From: Lachnospiraceae bacterium
GTDB taxonomy: Bacteria > Bacillota > Clostridia > Lachnospirales > Lachnospiraceae
Assembly: GCA_910576385.1 (NCBI GenBank)
Contig: CAJTIR010000016.1
Coordinates: 24,310-88,309, forward strand
DNA length: 64,000 nt
Reading direction: 5' to 3'
The position numbers were made by a program, and so were the translations under genes. Positions within the stretch are counted from its first letter, which is position 1; the number at the start of each line of letters is the position of its first letter. Shown here one piece after another: positions 11,201 to 18,065 of the stretch. The notes under the pieces were generated by a model. That model made no database searches and was not told the origin of the DNA. It saw only the letters and a program-made list of their open reading frames with translations.

Positions 11201-13883
11201 CTTTGAAAAATATAAACAAATCAAAGATAAACATATCCATGATATTGCAGTGATGGCCGCAGAGTTTTCAGACAAAAAATCTACAACAGAAAGTGCTGAG
11301 GAAAAGGCCGGCATACAGATTTTGGTAGATACCTTAAATGAGTTAAAGGCACGGTTGGATGGAAGTTATAATGAGATGCAGCAGAAATATTTCTATATTG
11401 ATTTCCTGAAATCTGATCTCGTTTTGTTGGATGGAAATTATCTGCCGATCTTGGATGGGGAGCTGCAGGATATTCCTGAACTGGAAGTTGCGGCAAGGAT
11501 ATTCCATCATTCCAAACGCAATCTTGGCAGTTTGAAAGATCGTTTATATGATATTTTTAAAAACGCAGGGGACGATTACGGTTGTGCAAGGCTGATTGAC
11601 CAATATTTTGTGGACACAACTGGACATGCCGTACTGGAAGAAAATTATGATCTGGAAGAGAGTATCAGCTATGCAAAGCGCGGGGCAGAACAGACCAAAA
11701 ATGAATTTGTAGAAAATTTAGAATTGGCGCAGAGTTATGGCCAGATTGACAATTCAAAAGAAAATAAAAAAGAGAAAATTTTGCAGATTGTAAATGGATT
11801 CTATGAATATGCAAATTCTACGGACAATTATGGCTTTTTCAAAAAAATAACAGAAGCATATATGTCTCAGATTAAGAAAGATGCTAAGGTCAGAGAAGAG
11901 CCGTTGAGAAGAGAATTGGAGCTGTATCAGAAGGATTTGCAGGCAGAAGAAGTAAATGAAGATACAGTGAACAGGCTTGAAAAAATCAGGAAGATGTTGG
12001 AAAACCAGAATTATACCGTTGCAGAGGATCTTTTGTCCAGGTTAAAGGATGGAGAGACAGAGGGCGAGCTGGAGATTTTTGAGACCGATTATCTCAGTGA
12101 ATTTATGAAGGAATATGAGTATTATCGCAAAACTGTGGTTGACAACAGCCGCAGTGTCAGCAAACTGCTTCCCAGCCAAATCCGCAACAAGGAGGGCCGA
12201 GGAGCGCAACGGCTGATCGATAGCTGGATTGTCAGCAGCCAGAACTCAGAACGGGTTAAAAATTTGCTGCAGGCATTAGGATTTTCTGTGGAGACAGTCA
12301 AGGAACAGGAAAAGATCGGCAAATATGAAAATTATAATGTTATGCTTACAAAGCCTAAGAATGGCAGAAAGGCTAATTTTAAACATCCCATTGCAGCGCT
12401 GGGATCCAGGGCGGCAGAATGTGGTTTCCGTGTGGTATGCCTGTATGGCAAATATGATGCCAACCGTATCATTGAGGTCATTAAGGAGTTGGGAAATGCC
12501 AAAAATACCATGATCTTTTTGGATGGCGCTTTATCTATCCAGGACAGAAGAATGTTGGCGCGAAAAGTGAAGTCAGATGTTCCTGATAAGATCTTTGGCA
12601 TTATTGACAGAGTACTGCTGGCATTCCTGGTAAATCATTACAATGAAGAATATATCAATAAAATGCTGATGTGCATTATGATGCCTTTTACTTACTATCA
12701 GCCTTATATTTGGGATTCCTCTAATGAGATGCCGCCAGAAATTTTTATGGGCCGCAAAGATGAACTGAGGGAGATTGAGGCGCCTGGAGGGGTCAATATC
12801 GTATATGGCGGACGGCAGTTGGGAAAATCTGCCTTGCTTCGAATGGCAAAAAATGATATTGACCACAATGAAAACGGGGACCGTGCGGTGTTGGTGGTAA
12901 TTAAAAATATGGATTATAAGAAAACGGCCAGAGCCATCGGAGAGGCTTTATATTTGGCTGGGATCTTAAGACGGGATCCAGAGACGGAGGATTGGGACGA
13001 GCTTGTAAAAGTGATTAAGAGAAGACTGCTTTTGGGAATCGAAGAAAATATTCCTTATTTGCTGCTTCTTTTGGATGAGGCAGATGCATTTATTGAGAGC
13101 TGTGAAGAAGTAGATTATCATCCGTTTGATGCGCTTAAGGATCTGCAGGGAATTGGTATCGATAGATTTAAGTTTGTGATTGCCGGCCTTAGAAATATTA
13201 TTCGCTTTAACAGAGAAAAGGCTTTAGGAAATAATAGTGTGTTGACACAGCTTGCGTCAATGACTGTAAAACCTTTTAAGGTGAACGAGGCAAGAGAGCT
13301 GTTAGAGATTCCGTTGTACTATCTCGGTCTGCGTTTCCCAGAGGATAAAGAATCCCTGATTTCTTTGATCTTTGCCAGCGCCAATTATTTTCCAGGATTG
13401 ATTCAACTCTATTGTGCAAAACTGTTAGAGGCGATGCGCAAGGGAGATTATGCAGGCTACAGTGAATCAGACACACCTCCCTATGAAGTTCGGGAAAGCC
13501 ATATTAAGAAAGTACTGGCCGATAAAGGGTTTATGGAGCAAATTCAGGAAAAATTTGATATCACTTTAAGACTGGATGATGATAATTATTACCATATCAT
13601 TGCCTTGCTGATCTCTAATTTATATCATGAAAAAGGTGATACAGACGGATATACGCCCAAGGAGGTTCAAGAAGAAGGAGAAATCTATGAAATCTCTAAA
13701 ATTGAGGAATTGAGCCTGGATAAATTGACAGCATTGATGGAAGAATTGTGCGAATTGAATGTGCTGCGCAAGACTTCTGATGATAAATATCTGTTTAATC
13801 AGTACCGTTTTCATCAAATGATGGGTTCCCACAAGGAAGTGGATGATAAACTGATGAAATATATGGAGGAGAGTAATGGATAA
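8247..13883 (+). CDS. Giant P-loop ATPase of unknown function (possible defence or stress NTPase)
   Basis: 1878 residues from GTG at 8247, with AGGAGG at 8234-8239. I do not recognise the whole protein. Visible in order: a helical N-terminus (1-190); two very Glu-rich, probably disordered linkers (about 190-295 and 580-685); between them a winged-helix-like segment (about 335-420) and an alpha/beta segment (430-575); a long helical region (690-1330); then an AAA/STAND-like ATPase with GRKDELREIE, Walker A GGRQLGKS (1521-1528), Walker B LLLLLDEADAF (D1610, E1611) and a C-terminal winged-helix-like tail. The layout recalls Orc1/STAND ATPases that gate an effector. The next gene overlaps it by 8 bases and has a HEPN RNase motif, so a two-gene regulated-effector system is inferred. 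Confidence 0.7.
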   Translation: MDKKEVLESVKIDLSEIKNSMAQVESDIVHISSCIEQGKFIPGEVSKNVIACLEKLQKADEHCRERYEILNDSPFAFEKIESFEYQLHEKEEQIRREEIIATSELFLKLHAQEEDIEELLVGEQVKLMGILPVSEDGEDALLKIKPYVDFIEIVRDKKFLAPASIVEAIINLRAHFGDGLIGAAFCKNSILLEEESEGEDEDSGLESSTEYIETKMQEMESSADELTKEAETEETEEQPEYQEKTEEQSEYEEVAQEPFQNGQETGQAKEEGTEQELQEGQETETVDNQITTEQSEEQERTLAEALFEAGAILPETYEYGKVKIEKGDREDKKFGVNSFKSDLKGGYALMEKRILVIVRKRAAVTIDDILKDKELSEERGVVQYAFQHLVKKGYLRKYTINEWGSFYCITKKASHAFASKEACSYLGVRRTEFEPGYDIVGESEAAVVSRIAYAKILEKDLNLTNHKEFSISKTLYEEAFILCNEEVEQGTELFAGCFWGQQQQCEEFDKKLKETLEEKQKISHIIFVGMEREQALALAKIFGKRYDQFLPQERYAFALKDNCFYTEKDGTEVDTGVIWQDFNEQDSDKEASEEEHLGQESETESTETDRIDQEENVETKEGNTESDILVEAEIEEEITKAEIIAEVEAETESTEAEESLTETVDETDQQNPQTTTEKQQENISLLPASGLENVLQQAYQMIVSGRTYCAVAYLKANSGIYDEVDTVYEKLAYAVNEPFKSCSYSSGEIFDVFLDQRSVFSDYLMIAAALRTFFYNHAEYDYSMKSLYENIKNLPEMSAAPELGNFLYFLMEFKEQEHKGIDVYADYRMKDKIFLEHTISRIRKEAEGFYEVNILGHVSEQASNRRYLETRNIIFSRVSDIAVYLRYIMDGDDSVLEMMKEYLAEHFMKEKSPVDAVNIDWEKMNTYIDVNWEKARDKMNVTKKTSDLMSRLRHNLYNSLLKAISIMCEWVKYIERFKSVGEDTGFEKYKQIKDKHIHDIAVMAAEFSDKKSTTESAEEKAGIQILVDTLNELKARLDGSYNEMQQKYFYIDFLKSDLVLLDGNYLPILDGELQDIPELEVAARIFHHSKRNLGSLKDRLYDIFKNAGDDYGCARLIDQYFVDTTGHAVLEENYDLEESISYAKRGAEQTKNEFVENLELAQSYGQIDNSKENKKEKILQIVNGFYEYANSTDNYGFFKKITEAYMSQIKKDAKVREEPLRRELELYQKDLQAEEVNEDTVNRLEKIRKMLENQNYTVAEDLLSRLKDGETEGELEIFETDYLSEFMKEYEYYRKTVVDNSRSVSKLLPSQIRNKEGRGAQRLIDSWIVSSQNSERVKNLLQALGFSVETVKEQEKIGKYENYNVMLTKPKNGRKANFKHPIAALGSRAAECGFRVVCLYGKYDANRIIEVIKELGNAKNTMIFLDGALSIQDRRMLARKVKSDVPDKIFGIIDRVLLAFLVNHYNEEYINKMLMCIMMPFTYYQPYIWDSSNEMPPEIFMGRKDELREIEAPGGVNIVYGGRQLGKSALLRMAKNDIDHNENGDRAVLVVIKNMDYKKTARAIGEALYLAGILRRDPETEDWDELVKVIKRRLLLGIEENIPYLLLLLDEADAFIESCEEVDYHPFDALKDLQGIGIDRFKFVIAGLRNIIRFNREKALGNNSVLTQLASMTVKPFKVNEARELLEIPLYYLGLRFPEDKESLISLIFASANYFPGLIQLYCAKLLEAMRKGDYAGYSESDTPPYEVRESHIKKVLADKGFMEQIQEKFDITLRLDDDNYYHIIALLISNLYHEKGDTDGYTPKEVQEEGEIYEISKIEELSLDKLTALMEELCELNVLRKTSDDKYLFNQYRFHQMMGSHKEVDDKLMKYMEESNG

Positions 13884-14943
13884 GATATGGTGGGAACAGG
13901 TCACAAATGCAGTACAGTTTATCCGAAAGATTGTGAAATCGGTGCTGGATGAAAAGCATTTAGCTGTGGAATTGTCCAGAGATATTCCCTGGTATGATAC
14001 AATGAGGGATTTGACGGAGGATGCAATTCGCAGGCAAAGTTCTGAGCGGAATTTGGTTTCTCTTCAGGATTCTGGAGAGGAGCCAGGAAAGTGTGTGTTT
14101 GAGGCATTCTGCAACAGAGAAAAGCAGTCAGAATATCGTCCCGCGGTTGGATATGCAGGCTTTTTGGCAAACTGCGCTGATATTGTGCTCAATCACAGAA
14201 TTGTGTGGGTATCTGATTTGGCCAAAGAAAATTATAGCGCCTGGATTGATTTTGTCTCAGCATATGCGGCAGCCTGTAAAAAGGCGCGCAGATCAGGGGG
14301 AATTTTTATCCTGGAGCTGAGAGAACAGATGGCGTTGTCAGCCAAAAAAGGAGTCCATATGCTTTCCTTCCAGAAAGAAATTAGTCATTATGACAGTATT
14401 GTTTTTAATATGCTTGCCGCTTCCTCCATCAAAAAATCAGCGATTTCCAAAGAATATCTGGTGGAATTGGTCTCAAATATTGCTGGACAGGATATGGAAC
14501 TGGCTGCTCAGTGTATGAAAAAACACGGAGAATTTTTAAAGGAACCATATGCCATATTACAAAGAATTGCCGAGCAGGGGTGTCGGAGCAATGGGAATCC
14601 ATTTGAAAATCAGTTTCGTGAGGAGGAGGTAAAAAAACAAATCTGGAAGGCGCAGATGAAGAGTATTTTTCCCTTGGTTGAGGAATTTAGAGGCCATTTT
14701 GTGAATAAATACAAAGAACAGATAGAAAGACAGCTCCCAATCTCCTATGCATATGGAGAAGAATTTTCGGAAGCGGATGACGTGGAGGTTGGAACTTTGT
14801 ATTTTATGGCCTGTAATGAAAAGCTTCATATTTCAAGTGAAGATTACCATAAACTGAAAATGTTTCGTGAAGCACGCAACCATTTGGCACATCTTTGTAT
14901 TCTCAGTGAGGAGGAAATGGAGGCCATATTTTCTGTATTTTAA
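13876..14943 (+). CDS. HEPN-like partner protein of the giant ATPase
   Basis: 355 residues, starting inside the last codons of the ATPase gene (8-base overlap, GAGAG upstream), which implies translational coupling and a joint complex. No family is recognised over the first 240 residues, which are mostly helical with one alpha/beta stretch (105-150). The C-terminus (about 250-355) is helical and carries REARNHLAH: R334-N-H-L-A-H339 fits the R-x4-6-H active site of HEPN ribonucleases, in the typical RN-x3-H form followed by a short helix at the protein end. HEPN domains are common RNase effectors in toxin-antitoxin and phage-defence systems. RNase activity here is inference from one motif and position. 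Confidence 0.65.
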   Translation: MDKIWWEQVTNAVQFIRKIVKSVLDEKHLAVELSRDIPWYDTMRDLTEDAIRRQSSERNLVSLQDSGEEPGKCVFEAFCNREKQSEYRPAVGYAGFLANCADIVLNHRIVWVSDLAKENYSAWIDFVSAYAAACKKARRSGGIFILELREQMALSAKKGVHMLSFQKEISHYDSIVFNMLAASSIKKSAISKEYLVELVSNIAGQDMELAAQCMKKHGEFLKEPYAILQRIAEQGCRSNGNPFENQFREEEVKKQIWKAQMKSIFPLVEEFRGHFVNKYKEQIERQLPISYAYGEEFSEADDVEVGTLYFMACNEKLHISSEDYHKLKMFREARNHLAHLCILSEEEMEAIFSVF

Positions 14944-14950
14944 AGCGGGC

Positions 14951-14986
14951 AGATTTTGAAATGGCCATAACCATTTTCCAAAATCT
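14951..14986. other. Imperfect hairpin between the HEPN gene and DUF6033
   Basis: AGATTTTG (14951-14958) pairs with CAAAATCT (14979-14986), with a partial inner stem. There is no T-run directly after it, so it may be an attenuator or processing site rather than a terminator. Confidence 0.4.
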
Positions 14987-15040
14987 ACCGATATAAGTAA
15001 TAGAACGATATGTTTTTTGAGAATCAAGGAGGAGACAAAG

Positions 15041-15775
15041 ATGAATACAAATGGAATTGGAAATGCATATGCGGCCCAGGCAACGGCAGCAGCTCAGAGC
15101 GCATCGAGTGAAAAGACAAAATCCACCGGAAAAACGAACAAACCTTATGGACAGAAAGAGATTGGAAATCCTCAGTTAAGTGAGAAGGCACAAAAGTATT
15201 ATGATCAACTGCGCAAGAAATATGGCAATATGGATTTTATTCTTGTCAGTGCGGACAAGAAGGCAGAGGCGGAGGCAAATGCCGCTAAGTATGCCAGCAA
15301 TAAATTGGTGGTGCTGATTGATGAAGAAAAGATTGAGAAGATGGCTGAGGATGAGGCATACCGCAAGAAATATGAGGGTATCTTAAACAATGCAACTGGA
15401 CAGTTTGCACAGATGAAAGCAAGTTTAGGCAGCAATGCCAACAGTGTGAAAACCTTTGGCATGAAGTTTGACGACTATGGAAATGCATCTTTCTTTGCTG
15501 TGGTTGATAAATCTCTGGCAGCGCAGAGAGATCGGATTTTGCACAAACGTGAGCAGAAGGCAGAGGAGCAGAAGAAAGCTGATAAGAAAGCTCAGAAGGA
15601 AGAGATGCAAGAAAAGATCAAGGAGAAGCATTCAGGCTCTGAAGTGACGGTGGAGGCTTCTTCGTGGGATGAATTGCTGCAAAAGATCAATGAGACTGTG
15701 GCGATGGGACGAAGTGATATGATACAGAGCAAGGAAGAATCCTGGGTGGGCTCACAGTTTGATTATACGATTTAG
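15041..15775 (+). CDS. DUF6033 family protein
   Basis: 244 residues from the ATG at 15041 with AGGAGG at 15027-15032; the upstream in-frame start at 15017 is unlikely. The N-terminus is small and polar (MNTNGIGNAYAAQ), followed by an alpha/beta core (LSEKAQKYYDQLRKKYGNMDFILVS is split here only for description: residues about 47-71), then a long Lys/Glu-rich helix (about 180-215) and a short C-terminal segment. I recognise it as DUF6033, a Lachnospiraceae family of unknown function. There is no signal peptide or membrane helix. It lies between the HEPN hairpin and a strong bidirectional terminator, so it may be a separate unit. Confidence 0.7.
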   Translation: MNTNGIGNAYAAQATAAAQSASSEKTKSTGKTNKPYGQKEIGNPQLSEKAQKYYDQLRKKYGNMDFILVSADKKAEAEANAAKYASNKLVVLIDEEKIEKMAEDEAYRKKYEGILNNATGQFAQMKASLGSNANSVKTFGMKFDDYGNASFFAVVDKSLAAQRDRILHKREQKAEEQKKADKKAQKEEMQEKIKEKHSGSEVTVEASSWDELLQKINETVAMGRSDMIQSKEESWVGSQFDYTI

Positions 15776-15794
15776 GAAGGTTATAAAGTCAAAT

Positions 15795-15945
15795 ACCCCG
15801 CAGCAAGCTACGGGGCATGACCTAGCTTGTTCTTTCCGCCCCAAGGGGCGGGATATTTGTACCCACAGGGCACTTACCCTCGCGGCATTCGCCAAATATC
15901 CGCGCGAGCGCGGCTGCTTGGCTCATTGCTCGCGGGAATAAAAAA
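15795..15945. repeat. GC-rich hairpin-bearing intergenic element
   Basis: A block visibly richer in G+C than its surroundings contains CCCCG...CGGGG, CGCCCC-AA-GGGGCG and CGCGAGC/GCTCGCG inverted repeats. Two overlapping 60-residue open frames here look spurious. It resembles a dispersed extragenic repeat, but no second copy is in the window. Confidence 0.45.
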
Positions 15946-15950
15946 GATAA

Positions 15951-15996
15951 AGGATGTCAAAGGAAAAGAATATAAGCCTTTGACATCCTATTTTTA
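15951..15996. terminator. Bidirectional terminator between convergent genes
   Basis: AGGATGTCAAAGG (15951-15963) pairs perfectly with CCTTTGACATCCT (15977-15989), with T-rich sequence after it and A-rich sequence before it. It serves DUF6033 on the plus strand and the small gene at 16034-16279 on the minus strand. Confidence 0.9.
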
Positions 15997-16033
15997 TCTG
16001 ATAGGATAAAAAACAATGGTTTTGTTCCATTTC

Positions 16034-16279
16034 CTATTTCGTCTTGTGCTGTGTTTTTTCGCCACTGAGCATATCAATCTCCAAGGGACTGGGTTCCACA
16101 AAAGCGCTCTGGGGCAGGAAATTGTAGACATCAAGATAGGAATCCAGTTCAGCGCTGTTCTGTGGTGGTCTGGGAACAGCTCCTGTACAATCCATAACGG
16201 AGCTTGCTTTCAGATAATCGTAGTTGTCGGTCAGATCTGGGACTGGATGGTTTTCATTTTTTTTATTTTCACTTTTCAT
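16034..16279 (-). CDS. Small acidic hypothetical protein
   Basis: 81 residues beginning MKSENKKNENHPVPDLTDNY and containing VPRPPQNSAELDSYLDVY. It is soluble, with no signal peptide or membrane helix, and no family is recognised. GAGGT about 6 bases before the ATG on the minus strand is an acceptable ribosome site, and the bidirectional terminator at 15951-15996 lies downstream, which suggests a real transcript. A 103-codon frame on the opposite strand (16016-16327) is hydrophobic and lacks a ribosome site, so I reject that one. It is divergent from metF. Confidence 0.6.
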   Translation of the reverse strand: MKSENKKNENHPVPDLTDNYDYLKASSVMDCTGAVPRPPQNSAELDSYLDVYNFLPQSAFVEPSPLEIDMLSGEKTQHKTK

Positions 16280-16404
16280 AAAATACCTCTTTTCTCTGAA
16301 ATAATTTTTTCAAATGGCAAAGATTAAAATCAGTTGAAATATCAATATTTGCACAAATAGTATTTGTTTTTTTGTGTGGTCTATGCATTATTGTATTTTT
16401 AAAT

Positions 16405-16433
16405 TTGACTTTTACACGTTGAATCATTATAAT
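16405..16433 (+). promoter_or_regulatory. Promoter of the metF-metH operon
   Basis: TTGACT (16405-16410), exactly 17 bases, TATAAT (16428-16433), about 75 bases before metF. No S-box or other known methionine leader is evident in the short 5' region. Confidence 0.75.
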
Positions 16434-16506
16434 GGTTAAGATATCAAACAGTTTGAACAAAGTGAAAAAATAATATTTGCATTCAGAGAAAGAAAAAGAG
16501 GGATTT

Positions 16507-17370
16507 ATGAAAATATCAGAATTATTAAAGACAAAAGAAGTGACGATCAGTTGTGAGTTGTTTCCACCCAAGAAGGGTTCCGAACTCAAGAAGGCACATG
16601 AACTCGTACATGAGATGGCAAAGCTTGGACCAGCCTTTATCAGTGTGACCTATGGCGCAAGCGGCGGCATCAGTGAGCATACCGTGGATATGGCAAATGA
16701 GGTACAGAATGTCAATGGTGTGCCAGTATTGGCTCATTTGACCTGTGCTTCTTCCGGCAGAGAGAAGATTCATCAGGTATTAGGAGAATTAAAAGAAAGA
16801 AAGATTGAAAATATTTTGGCGCTCAGAGGAGATATTCCAGAAGATTTAGAATTTCCTCTGCCCAATCAATACCATCATGCCAACGAGCTGATGGAGGAAA
16901 TCAAAGCCTTTGGCGATTTCTGTATTGGTGGGGCATGTTATCCAGAAGGTCATCCAGAAGCGGAATCCATTGAGGCGGATATTGATAATCTGAAACGCAA
17001 AGTGGAGGCAGGGTGTGAATTTTTAACAACACAGATGTTTTTTGATAATAATATCTTATATAATTTTCTATACAGAGCTTTAAAAAAGAATATTGAGGTT
17101 CCAGTGATTGCTGGGATTATGCCAGTGACGAACGCCAAACAAATTAAGCGGATTACTTCTCTGTCAGGAAGCATTTTGCCCCAGCGTTTTCGGGCTATTG
17201 TGGAGCGGTTTGCAGAGAATCCAGCGGCTTTAAAGCAGGCAGGAATTGCCTATGCTACAGATCAGATTATAGATTTGATTGCCAATGGAGTCAATCACGT
17301 GCATATTTATACCATGAACAAGCCAGATGTGGCAGGCGCTATCCTCAAAAATTTGTCAGAGATTTGTTAA
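16507..17370 (+). CDS. metF: Methylenetetrahydrofolate reductase
   Basis: 287 residues from the ATG at 16507 behind AGAGGGA; an upstream in-frame start at 16477 lacks a ribosome site. The FAD enzyme reduces methylene-THF to methyl-THF, supplying the methyl group for MetH or the acetyl-CoA pathway. The SCELFPPKK segment, ISVTYGASGG, LALRGDIP and FLTTQMFFDN are typical MetF motifs. It is first in a three-gene operon with the MetH activation protein and metH. No neighbouring MetV-type partner was seen. Confidence 0.95.
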   Translation: MKISELLKTKEVTISCELFPPKKGSELKKAHELVHEMAKLGPAFISVTYGASGGISEHTVDMANEVQNVNGVPVLAHLTCASSGREKIHQVLGELKERKIENILALRGDIPEDLEFPLPNQYHHANELMEEIKAFGDFCIGGACYPEGHPEAESIEADIDNLKRKVEAGCEFLTTQMFFDNNILYNFLYRALKKNIEVPVIAGIMPVTNAKQIKRITSLSGSILPQRFRAIVERFAENPAALKQAGIAYATDQIIDLIANGVNHVHIYTMNKPDVAGAILKNLSEIC

Positions 17371-17412
17371 GTACAATCAACATAAATCACTAGCAAAGAG
17401 AGAACAGGATGT

Positions 17413-18063
17413 ATGAGAGTAGATAGAAAAGAGACATTGCGTTATTTAGGTTATCGTGGACAGGAATTGGATTCCCAGACGTCTCAGCTGATGGAGGAGA
17501 TTGCCACAGAGCTTGAGGCTGCCAGCAGTCCTAAGAGTATTTATCGGGAATATGATTGTCAAGTGTCAGGTACTCAGATCAAGTTGGGCGGACTTTTCAT
17601 TACGAGCCGTAATCTGGCAGTAAATCTTAAGGGATGTGAAAGGGCGGTATTATTGGCGGCTACGATTGGACGTGCCGCTGATTTGATGATTCGCAAATAT
17701 TCCATTTCCAATATGGCAAAGGCGGCCATCGTGCAGGCGGCAGGCGCCGCCGGAATTGAAAGCTATGTAGATCAGGTTGAGGACAGCATTCGGCAAGATG
17801 CGATAAAACGCGGCTGGTATCTGCGCCCAAGATTTAGTCCTGGCTATGGAGATTTTGCTCTGGATCATCAGAAGGATATTTTTCAAATACTAGAATGCGA
17901 GAAACGCATTGGGCTTACCTTGACAGAGGGGAATCTGATGATGCCCTCAAAATCTGTGACAGCAATAATTGGACTTACCACAGAGGAACGAAAATCTTGC
18001 CAGATGGAAAAATGCAGCCTCTGTGCCAAGACAGATTGTGAATTTCGGCAGGAAGGAGAATAA
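17413..18063 (+). CDS. Stand-alone MetH activation-domain protein
   Basis: 216 residues matching the vitamin-B12-dependent methionine synthase activation domain, which binds S-adenosylmethionine for reductive repair of inactive cob(II)alamin. In Escherichia coli this domain is fused to the MetH C-terminus; here it is a separate gene 2 bases before a metH that lacks it. LRPRFSPGYGDF (137-148) matches the SAM-binding RP-x4-PGYGD region. The C-terminus carries C196-x4-C201-x2-C204-x4-C209, which could bind Fe-S or zinc and suggests a local electron donor. Start ATG at 17413; the ribosome site (GAGAACAGGA) is moderate. Confidence 0.9.
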   Translation: MRVDRKETLRYLGYRGQELDSQTSQLMEEIATELEAASSPKSIYREYDCQVSGTQIKLGGLFITSRNLAVNLKGCERAVLLAATIGRAADLMIRKYSISNMAKAAIVQAAGAAGIESYVDQVEDSIRQDAIKRGWYLRPRFSPGYGDFALDHQKDIFQILECEKRIGLTLTEGNLMMPSKSVTAIIGLTTEERKSCQMEKCSLCAKTDCEFRQEGE

Positions 18064-18065
18064 AT

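Noticed and set aside
15759..16009. Two 60-codon frames in the GC-rich island
   Set aside because: They run through hairpins and a terminator and overlap each other in different frames; no ribosome sites.
16016..16327. 103-codon open frame on the plus strand before metF
   Set aside because: It lacks a ribosome site, is Phe-rich as antisense frames often are, and overlaps the better-supported minus-strand gene and its terminator logic.
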